DNA of 64,000 bases from Symbiodinium natans (lineage: Eukaryota; Sar; Dinophyceae; Suessiales; Symbiodiniaceae): positions 60,212-124,211 of the forward strand of contig CAJNDS010000500.1 in the NCBI GenBank assembly GCA_905221605.1, in the 5' to 3' direction. The notes beneath the pieces were generated by a model. The model saw only the letters and a program-made list of their open reading frames with translations. It did no database searches and was not told the origin of the DNA. The translations under genes and the position numbers were made by a program. Position 1 is the stretch's first letter. Each line of letters starts with the position of its first letter. Shown in pieces: positions 1-10,300 of this stretch.

Positions 1-155
1 GAAGCTTACCCTTACACTTGCACTTACCCTTACCCTTCCCCTTACCCTTACCCTTACCCTTACTCTTACCCTTACCCTTACTCTTACTCTTACTCTTACC
101 CTTCCCCTTACCCTTACCCTTACTCTTACTCTTACTCTTACTCTCACTCTTACTA
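1..155. repeat. (CCCTTA)n / (CTCTTA)n hexamer array at the left edge
   Basis: A run of CCCTTA and CTCTTA hexamers with a few variants (CCCTTC, CACTTG). This is not the TTTAGGG heptamer: read on the minus strand it is TAAGGG. It passes at about 155 directly into CCCTAAA heptamers. Whether it continues beyond the edge cannot be seen. Confidence 0.9.
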
Positions 156-251
156 AACCCTAAACCCTAAACCCTAAACCCTAAACCCGAAAGGCTCGTG
201 GCCTTGGCAGTCGGGCTCCACGAGTGCGGGCCAAGGCACCCCAAGGCCTGC

Positions 252-2806
252 CCGCAGCGGCAGTCATCCAATCCGTGCAGAACATCTTGGCATCGTCCTT
301 GGGTTTTTCAGGGTTGGCTTTAGGGTTTAGGGTTTAGGGTTTAGGGTTTGGGGTTTAGGGTTTAGGGTTTAGGGTTTAGGGTTTAGGGTTTAGGGTTTAG
401 GGTTTAGGGTTTAGGGTTTAGGGTTTAGGGTTTAGGGTTTAGGTTTTGGGGTTTGGGGTTTAGGGTTTGGGGTTTAGGGTAGCAAGGGCTTCGGATTTCG
501 GCCTCGGGGCTTCTCCACCTGGCATCTCAACAGACGCTCCCAGGCCTGTAGGTGATTGAGGGTCCTCAAAAAGCCGGACCTACAACTGTTTCAGCCAGGG
601 ATCCGTCTTGTACAGCACCTCGTACTTGTCGTGGTGGTAGTTCAAGGCAATGCCGAACAAGTCCTCCGCCTCTGAGAATCCCAACATCGACAAGGAGCTT
701 TGCAATCGGAGTGGGGCTACAAAACATGAGAACATATTAGGATCCATGTTTAGATGCCGGGCCATCCGCAATTGGCCCATTCCAAGAGGGTCACGAAACA
801 CCCCGCAAAGGTCCCCGAAAAGGCCTTTGCCCCCGGAAACCCTGAACCGCCAAGGATCTAAAAGTACGGGCTAATACGGCCTGCTCCATGGAAGCCTTGC
901 AGTTGGGACGCTCACCGCAGTACCTGCCGCAAGGGCTTTGGGGTGGTAGGGTTTACGGTTTAGGGTTTAGGGCTTAGGGTTTAGGGTTTAGGGTTTAGCC
1001 TTGGGCCTTGCGTGTTGGATTGCGTTCCGTGCAAAGAAGCAGGGAACTTGAAGCCAGAAAACGCCCTCAGGCGCACTTGGAGTCCTTCAGGACGTAGGGC
1101 AGCACCGGCTTGTCGTCACTCAGAAAGCGGAGGCTATAGGATCGGAGGATACTTGGAGGTTCAGGGTACTCGTTAACCTATTATTTGCTTTTTCAAGTAC
1201 AGTTATAACTGGTTAATAAGGGTATTTAAGTACAGTTATAACTGGTTAATAAGGGTATTTATAAGAAAAAGGCTTCAGTCCGGAAATGTCAGGACTGTTG
1301 GAATTCCAGAGAGGTCTTGTCTCCAGTCGTTCAGAGGGGGCAGATCGGGTCGCTTGGATTCCTTTGCGGGGCGTTCGTCTCGGGAGCTGGTTTCGGGTTG
1401 AAGGAGCTTCGGTGGGGAAACCCCTTGACCCCAAAACAAGTGACAACCAACCACACAAGGCCGCGCACAAACCTGTGACCCGAATCTGCAGCAGTCCTGC
1501 CACGGGATATCCGAAGTACCTCTCCTTACTTCTTTCCTAAACCCTAAACCCTAAACCCTAAACCCCAAACCCTAAAACCTAAACCCTAAACCGCGTGACC
1601 AAGCGGCTCATCCATCAGCACGCTCACGGGCGCCTTGACGATGTGGTAGTTGTCTGTGAGCGCCTTATTGTTCTAGGTTATTGGAGGGGGGTTTCGGGTT
1701 TAGGGTTTAGGGTTTAGGGTTTAGCGTTTAGGGTTTAGGGTTTAGGGGGTTTAGGATTTAAGGCTAGGGTACCTAGGGAACCCCAGGGAAGCTTAGAGAG
1801 CCTTAGGGAGTTGTGGGGAGTATTAGGGAACCTTGAGCTACCCTCCCTTAAGAGCCCTATAACTTTGGGTTCGGAGCCTGGCGGTTTCGGCCAGAAAACC
1901 GTGCTCTGCCCTTTTGGGAGGCGATACTGAGATTTCGACGCTCCTTTGCACACCTGCGACCCCTTTTCCTATAGACTCCTTGAAGGGCCAAGGATGTTCC
2001 CTAAACCCTAAACCCTAAAACCCTAAAACCCCTAAACCCCTAAGCCCCTAAACCCCTAAACCCCTAAACTCCTAACCCCTAAACCCCTAACCCCTAAACC
2101 CTAAACCCTGGATCACTCTGAGGCCCGCGCAAACCAGTCGGTGTCCACAAGCCCGGCGATCTCACAGAGGTGCATGTACGGCTGCTGGGTGGCCTTCTGC
2201 TTCTTCAAGGTGACGTTGCCTCGGCCACGCTTACGACACGGGTCCAGTAGGATGTCACTGCATGTGTCACTGCATGTGTGTGGGCACATGTAATTGAAGG
2301 ACAACAGGAATGACATCTGGGCGAGCCACTTCAAACCCCCTGAGGGCTAAACCTTCTCTCCCTGCAACCCCTGCACCCCCAAACCTAAAACCCTAAACCC
2401 CACGCAACAACCCTGAAACCTCAAACCTTTAACCCTATACCCCGAACCCCGAAACCCCAAACCTTAAACCCCTAAACTCCAAGCCCCAAACCCTGAACCC
2501 TCAACCCTAAACCCCAAACCCTAAACCCCAAACCCTAAACCCTAAATCCTAAACCCTAAATCCTAAACCCTAAACCCTAAACCCTAAACCCTAAACCCTA
2601 AACCCTAAACCCTAAACCCTAAACCCTAAACCCCATCCCAGCGGCCCCCTGGCGCGACAATGGTCTCCTCAGTAGTCATCTGGTCAAAGTAGGCGATGCC
2701 CAGGATCTTCTTGAAGGGGTGGTGCGTTGGCACCTGGCCGGTTTAGGCTTTAGGGTTTAGGGTTTAGGGTTTAGGGTTTAGGGGCTTAGGGTTTAGGGTT
2801 GAGGCT

Positions 2807-2838
<32 letters not shown>

Positions 2839-4375
2839 GGTTTAGGGTTGAGGGTTGAGGGTTTAGGGTTTAGGGTTTAGGGTCTAGGGTTTAGGGTTTA
2901 GGGGCATAGTCTTCAACTTGGCATTCTTCGGGTTCAGGGCTTAGGGCTTTTGGGGTTCGGGACGTAGGAACAGGCGCCAGAATTAGAAGACCCCTAAGCT
3001 CTGATCCTAAACCCTAAACCCTAAACCCTAAACCCTAACCCCTAAACCCTAAACCCTAAACCCAAAACCCGACGTCTCTGGGGGTCCGGGCCGTCTCCAT
3101 GAAGTGTCCCTGGTAGTCGTACCACGCCACACCCAAGGTGACCTCATCGTCCTGCAGCAGACCGTTTAGGGTTTAGGGTTTAGGGTTTAGGGTTTAGGGT
3201 TCAGCCCTGAGGAGAAACCCGAGCAACTCCTTAGAAACCCTTAAAAAAATCCTCTCCAACCCCAACACATCGCAAAAACGCCCTTAGAAAACCTCCACCC
3301 TAAACCCCAAAACCCTAGAAAAAACTCTAAACCCTATAACCCTAAACCCTAAACCCCAAAACCCCAAAACCCTAGAACCCTAAAACCCTAAAACCCCAAA
3401 AACCCAAACCCCTAACCCTAAAACCCCTAAACCCTAAAACCCCAAAAACCCGAAACCCCCAAACCCTAAACCCTAAAACCCCGAAACTCTCCAGGATCTT
3501 GCGGCGGCCGGGCGGCGTCCAAGTTCTCGAAGATGTTCTTGCTCGAGCCGTGGCGGATGTAGCTCCCGAACCTTGGGGTTTAGGGTTTAGGGTTTAGGGT
3601 TTGGGGTTTAGGGTTTAGGGTGTAGGGATAGTTTTTTTTCAGGGAAACCAGAACCAAAGAAAAAGGGTAGAGGGTACCACTGGGCTGCCAAGGAACTCGT
3701 AGCTTTCGTTCAGGAGGGTGTTGGCCTCAGCTTCCGATGGTCTGCAGATGTCTGCAGTCAGGGGCTGCAGGCTGGGGTTTTTAAGGTTTCGGGTAGGGTT
3801 TAAGGTTTGGGATTTAGGGTTTAGGGTTTAGGGTTTAGGGTTTAGGGTTTAGGGTTTAGGGTTTAGGGTTTAGGGTTTAGGGTTTAGGGTTTAGGGCATA
3901 GGGTTTAGGGTTTAGGGTTTAGGGTTTAGGGTTTAAGGTCTAGGGTAGGCCCCAGAGCAACACAGCAGATCTGGGACGGGGACGTAGTTGCCCACCAGCA
4001 TCGTGTTCGTGTCGTAGGTCGTTGCATCGCCCGTCCAGGCTGACGCGAACCTTTAGGGTTTAGGGTTTAGGGTTTAGGGTTTAGGGTTTAGGGTTAGGGT
4101 TTAGGGTTTAGGGGTTATAAGTTCTGAAGCACCCAGGGCCTTGCAACGCAGTGAGGGAACCTTGTACACCAAAATTGCTCCAAAAACCTTTGCAGCACAA
4201 CAAAGCAGAGCCCTGAAGACCCTAAACCCCTAAAACCCTATGCCCTAAACCCTAAACCCTAAACCCTAAACCCTAAAGAAATCCTGAACCCTGGAAGCAC
4301 GGCAAGTACTTCTGGTCGAGCAGCGGCTCCACGCCATCCATGGCTTGCATGGTGATCATGGCCTCTCGCATGCTC
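252..4375 (-). CDS. Gene 1, exons 15-25 (C-terminal part, unfinished)
   Basis: Exons: 4375-4301 (SMREAMITMQAMDGVEPLLD), 4050-3951 (FASAWTGDATTYDTNTMLVG; 3' limit uncertain), 3725-3689 (ANTLLNESYEFL), 3571-3517 (FGSYIRHGSSKNIFENLD), 3151-3092 (DDEVTLGVAWYDYQGHFMET), 2733-2646 (VPTHHPFKKILGIAYFDQMT), 2219-2131 (NVTLKKQKATQQPYMHLCEI, then AGLVDTDWF), 1663-1605 (ALTDNYHIVKAPVSVLMDE), 1133-1073 (LRFLSDDKPVLPYVLKDSKC), 669-596 (AEDLFGIALNYHHDKYEVLY) and 297-252 (DDAKMFCTDWMTAAA). Joins 18 to 24 run in continuous frame. Reading past 1073 meets TGA three bases later, so that exon could alternatively be terminal; I prefer the GC donor because the next exon continues in frame. Confidence 0.55.
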
Positions 4376-7300
4376 CTCTAAACCCTAAACCCTAAACCCC
4401 AAACCCTAAACCCTAAACCCTAAACCCTAACCCTAAACCCTAAACCCTAAACCCTAAACCCTAAAAACCCCAGAGCCACTTCGTTTTGTCGGCTCATTTG
4501 GGTGACCGGTGCTTTGGGTTTAGGGCGCTACTTCTCTAAGTCTTCTTGAGGTACCGAAATAAACGGAGGCTCCGTATTCTCGTAGAGCTCTGTATTTTCG
4601 TACCCGAAACCCTAAGCCCTAAACCCTACACCCTAAACCCTAAACCCCAAAAAGAGGACCATAATCTAAAAAACTGCCCTTCTTGGGGGCTTCGGTAGAT
4701 TCTGGCCTTCGACGCTTGGGTTAGGCCGATCCATAGGGGGTACTATCATCCCTATTAAGGACTGTTAGGGTTTAGGGTTTAGGGTTTAGAGCTTAGAGCT
4801 TAGGGCTTAGGGCTTAGGGCTTAGGGCTTAGGGCTTAGGGCTTAGGGCTTAGGGCTTAGGGCTTAGGGCTTAGGGCTTAGGGCTTAGGGCTTAGGGCTTA
4901 GGGGGAGCATCCCAAATGATAGTCGCAAGCGCCCAGGCACGAATGCCACGTCGAAGGCGTGATCCTCCATCATGCTCATTGCCATATCGCTGCTCGTGAA
5001 GGTATTGTACAAGTACCTTGTCTGCACCATGCATTGTTGGGGTACAATTAAACATGAATAATTGTTGTTCCTTATTGGGTTTAAGTTATCATAAAAATTT
5101 AAAGTGATTTTCAACAACGACCCAGTTGTAGCCACGAGCCCGGTGGTAATTCTAATAAGGACGCTAGCAGGGAGCTACTGGTTGCATCGACGTCTCCTAC
5201 TACATCTGCCCCTCTTACTAAGGAAGCCACCCACGAGAAACTGTCCCCCTCAAGTACTTTTCTCTAAGAATTCCAACGAAGGAGCTGGGTCCAGCTGTTC
5301 TTCAAGTTGTAGATGGCGTTGCCGTTGATGTGATCGACCAAGTAGGCGGGCATCATGTGCTTGAAGAGATCCCACTTGTCACCTGGTTCAAGGTTTGGTT
5401 TAGGGCCTAGGGTGAACCCAACGGAAGATCATCTTCATGCCGGGGCCCCGTTTGAGTCGAACTGTCAACCTACGCCCGTAACCTTCTCCCCCTAAACCCT
5501 AAACCCTAAACCCTAAACCCCATACCCCAAACCCCAACCCTAAGCTCTAAGCCCTCCCTAGGCCCTGAATCAAGAATGGAAAGTTGCAGCTCCAGCCCCT
5601 ACCACGCCCCAGCCCGCTCCAGCCCCCATACGAGCTCCCACGTTTCAAATTGCAGGGCTTAGAGGCGTAGAAGTTCGGGGACTTTAGGGGGCTTGTGTAT
5701 GGGTTGAGGGGGTGTAGTTGCTTAGGGCTTTAGGGCTTAGGAGGTTTAGGGTTCAGGGCTTCGACATGTTTGTGCTGCGGTCCCAAAGGGCCCAGGTATT
5801 GGCTGCCACGAATCGCGACGTTGTTGTCAGCCACCTCATGGGCCTGCAGACACGGGTGGCAACCCTGCAGGTGTAAGGGGGGTAAGCCGCTGAACCCTAC
5901 AACCCCGGACCTTGGGATGGGATGTTCCCCCTTACACGAACAGCCAGTGCTTGATGGGGAATTATAGTGCGCCACAGAATGATCCCTTCTCAGGACTGTT
6001 CGTATAAGTGGGAGGATCTAGGGAATCTAGGGGGTTGGGATCGGACTTGTCTCCTCGACTCACATCTTGGCGACACCTTGCTCCTTAAAGACCCACCTCC
6101 TTCTCGAACTGGTCGAGCCAGTAGTCCTTGATGGGGACGGCATCCATCTCCTGCCACAGGCGTCAAAAACCCCACCCAAAATGGACCACCCAAGACCCAA
6201 AAAAGACTCCAGCGCACCTTAGAGTCCTACACCCCAAGAGAATGTTAGTGCTGCTTTCAATTTTTAAGGGCCAAGTGTGTGCCCCCAAAAGGCCCTACTA
6301 CCCCCCAGCAGCTGTCTCCATCAGGAAGAAGGAGTCGTACATGTCCATGTAGGCGCCGGTGAACATGGCATCCATGACGCTCTTGAAGACATGGTTCGGG
6401 CCTCGGGTCTGCTTGCCCCTAGGTGGATTTAGGGTTTAGGGTTTAGGGTTTAGGGTTAGGGTTTAGGGTTTAGGGTTTAGGGTTTAGGGTTTAGGGTCTA
6501 GGGTCTAGGCTTTAGGGTTTAGGGTTTAGGCTTTAGGGTTTATGGCACTAAAAGACCCCGAAACGGCGACCCGAGGATGCTCTTCCAAAGAGGGTTCAGA
6601 GGTTCTCAGGGTTCTCAGGGTTTTAGGGTTTAGGGGTTTAGGGTTTAGAATTTAGGGTTTAGGGTTTAGGGTTTTAGGGTTTTAGGGTTTTAGGGTTTTA
6701 GGGTTTCAGGGTTTTAGGGTTTAGGGTTTTAGGGTTGAGGCTTCATTAGGGTCTAGGGTCCAGGGTCTAGGGATACCTGAGCCTGTGGCAAGCAAAAGGG
6801 ACAGGTGTGTGGTGAGGGTTTAGGCCCTTTCGGCTTGAGGGTCGAGCAGGTGTGTGCTTCTTAGACCAAGGACACCACAAGATGCCCCTGGAAGACCGAC
6901 CTCTTAAGTGTGACTGTTAGAGGGTTCCCCTGAGGCTCCCTAAGCTTCCCTAAGGTTCCCTAAGGTTCCCTAAGGTTCCCTAAGGTTCCCTAAGCTTCCC
7001 TAAGGTTCCCTAAGGTTCCCTAAGGTTCCCTAAGGTTCCCTAGGTACCTAGCCCCATGAACCCGGCCCTTCCTGAAGAACCCTATCAGACTGCCTTCTTG
7101 ACTCATTTGCAGCTTCCTCCCTGACTCGTCACTGCATGCAGCACGTTTCTCATGTGTGTGTGGGGGGGGCTTAGGGAGGCTTAGGGCTTAAGGCTTAGGG
7201 CTTAGGGCTTAGGGCTTAGGGCTTAGGGCTTAGGGCTTAGGGCTTAGGGCTTCAGGTGTCGGATTAAAGGCAGGAGGCAGATACTGGTCCATCCGCTTCA

Positions 7301-10300
7301 TCTACAGTGCCAACTCCCGAGACTCCTATGCTCTGAACGAGGGCTCTTCCTTAAACCCCCCAAAACTTTTGGCCCCAAAACCTTTAAATCCAGTTGAAGG
7401 TCCTATGTACATAAATACACACTCCTTTGCCCATTTTTGCTAAAACCCTACAACCCTTAAATCAGATCGAAGGGTTCCTATATACATGTATACACGCCCT
7501 GTTTGCCGATGTTTGCACCAGACATATACATAGACACACACCCTCTTCTTTTCCTACTTTTGTGCTAGAACCCTCCTCTGATTCAGAGGTTTGGAGCCTC
7601 GCCCGAAGCCCTCTCTGACGTCCGACGCTTCTGGGGCCGCAGCCGGAGACCCAGTGCTTGTTCGTGGTGTACCCGTTGCTGTCGTAGACATCTTGCTCGG
7701 GGTTCAGGTTGGCGGACATGTACTTGATGTCCCTGGCTGTTTTGGGATTTAGGGCTTGGGGGTTTAGGGTTTAGGGTTTTGCCCTAAACCCTAAACCCTA
7801 AACGCTAAACCCCAAACCCTAAACCCTAATGCTTGGGGTGTTTGGGTTCAGGGTTTCGGGATGTCCCTGGGCGGACTCCTGGGGCTTGGGGCGGTAAGCC
7901 CACAAAGCATTCCTCCGACAAGCACGGCGCCGTTGAAAGCGAGAGAGACCCAGACGAGAGTTTAGGGTTTAGGGTTTCGGGTTTAGGGTTTAGGGTTTAG
8001 GGTTTACGATTTAGGGTTTAGGGAGACTCCAAGTGCCCCTTCTGGTTTAAAGGGGCCTTTGGAAAAAAAACTTAAACCCTAAAGGAAAGGAATCAGCTAG
8101 ACTATGGTGAGTTCTCTAGGTGGGCGCCTTTCTAGGTGCTCCAGCTATTCGGGGGCCGCCTTATAATAGCAACCCGAGAAGTGAACCTTTGGTGAGTTCT
8201 CTAACTTAGGGTTTTTTTGTGGGGTACCCCAAATAAGAGGGGCCGCCTTGTAATCAGGACCCCAAAAAAAACCCTAATTTAGAGCAGTGACCATAAGTCT
8301 TGATGGCCATGAGCTCTAGCCGGGGAGCGAGAAGCACTTCATCCAGTCGTACATGGTGGCGTTGGGGTTGGTGACGTTTGTCATGTTGTACATCTCCTCG
8401 GCTTTCACAAGTGACGGCTCATGGGCTGAACCCTCAACGCTAAACCCTAAACCAACCCTAAACCCTAAACCCTAAACCCTAAACCCTAAACCCTAAACCC
8501 TAAACCCTAAACCCTAAACCCTATCACCACCCCACCCTCACCCCCCCCCTAAGTCAGCCGCAAGTCCATGTCCATCTTGATCTTGAAGCCGTCCACGAGT
8601 TCCATGACGACCTGCGGCTTCTTCGAGAGGGGCGCAGCCACTGGTGCGGGGGGGGAAGGGAAAAAGGGGTTTAGGCTTTAGGGTTTAGGGTTTAGGGTTT
8701 AGGGTTTAGGGTTTAGGGTTTAGGGTTTAGGGTTTAGGGTTTAGGGTTTAGGGGTTGGGGGTTGGGGGTTGGGGGTTGGGGGTTTGGGGGGTGGGGAGAG
8801 GGGGGGGGAAGGGGGGGGGGAAACGGGGGGGGGAAGGGGGGGGGGAGGGGGGGGGGAGGGGGGGGGGAGGGGGGGGGGAGGGGGGGGGGGGGGGGATGTG
8901 GATTTTTCTGGTGGATGCTGTCCTTTCTTTTTGATTTGTGGCACCAGATACCTCACACGCATGTGACCAAAGATGGCGGACAGCGAAACCCCTTCAGAAG
9001 GGTCCCTTGCGTAAGACAAAATGCCTATAAAGGTATCTATGAACCCTGAACCCTGAATACCTTACAAACCCTGAACCCTCAAACCGTAAAGCGACTTGCA
9101 ACAGCGAAATCGCAGGCCCGCGCCTTGTTGGCCATGGCGTTCATCGACAGGTCCTTGCCTCAGGTGGGTTTGGGAGGCTGCAAGGAAGCTTATTGCGGCA
9201 GCCAAGAACTCGCTGCACCCCGAAGCCATGGAAACCCTGCGACAGGGGAGTACCCGCAATATCAGGCACAGTCGTCCCCAAAACGATGCGCTCTCGGAAC
9301 GCTTGATGCAAGAGACCTTCGACTAGCCATTGCTTGGGCTCGTCTCCCTGCTCGCCTCCCTTTCAGGGATAGGAAGCCGAGTCCCCACAAAACAAGGTGA
9401 ACATTTGTTTGCGTGTCCAAGGAAACCAGACTTAAGAACGGGGGCATGGGTGTCACTGGCTTCCTGGATGCTGCTTTGCATCTCCCCTTGTCTGTCTTTC
9501 ATGTGTATAAGGAACACTATGTCTTGGTGCTCAGTTTTCAAACCACAGTTGCCTGTAGCCTCGCTTGTAACTTACGGGTAGCTTGGGTACCTAGGATTCA
9601 AGACCAGCCTAAGGTGAGATGATGGGCGGGCCGGCCCCTGATCTCTGGAAGATTGGGGGGCCTTTCTCGGGGAACGAGCTTGAGGCTTTCTGGGCTTGAA
9701 GCGGCCCCAGGTTCCTAAGTCACTCTTCTTACGGATGTGGGCGCAGTGAAGGCGTTAAGGGCGTCAAAAGCCAAGGGGCTGTAGACGAGGATGAGGTCGA
9801 TGGCGCTCATGTTCGACTTCATCTCGCAGGGCTCTTCGTCGTCCCACTTCTCGCCACTCTCCTTCAGCAGCATCACCTGCGTACTTTTTAAAAGTCGCCG
9901 CGGCAAGATTCTGCTGTCCTGCCATGTCTTTAACCCAAACCCCCAAACCCCAAACCCTAAACCCCTGCACCCCAGCATGATCTCTTCAGGGAGTCGGACT
10001 CTTATCGGAAGGGGGAATTATGCACTAAGCACAGCCCCACAAGGCACATGCAGAATCTTTTGGGCGGTTAGCGCAACTGGCTCTTCATGCGCAGCACCTA
10101 AAGATGGCAAAAGGCCGTTCAACACTACACGCACTCATGTACAAGTGTAAAGACATATATTCTGTACATTACTATACCAAAAAACACATGCATAGCTACA
10201 TTCGTACATACATACATACATACATACATACATACATACATACATACATACATACATACATACATACATACATACATACCTACATACGTACATACGTACA

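Noticed and set aside
7890-7965. Possible membrane segment (VSLAFNGAVLVGGMLCGL) in gene 1
   Set aside because: Most of it lies upstream of the AG|GA acceptor and looks like a pyrimidine-rich intron end; only MLCG is kept as exon.
8741-9049. Pro-rich and Gly-rich open frames
   Set aside because: Composition artefact of the G-run tract.
10055-10100. tRNA-like phrase (GGTTAGCGCAACTGGC)
   Set aside because: No matching acceptor stem, anticodon arm or T-arm could be found around it.
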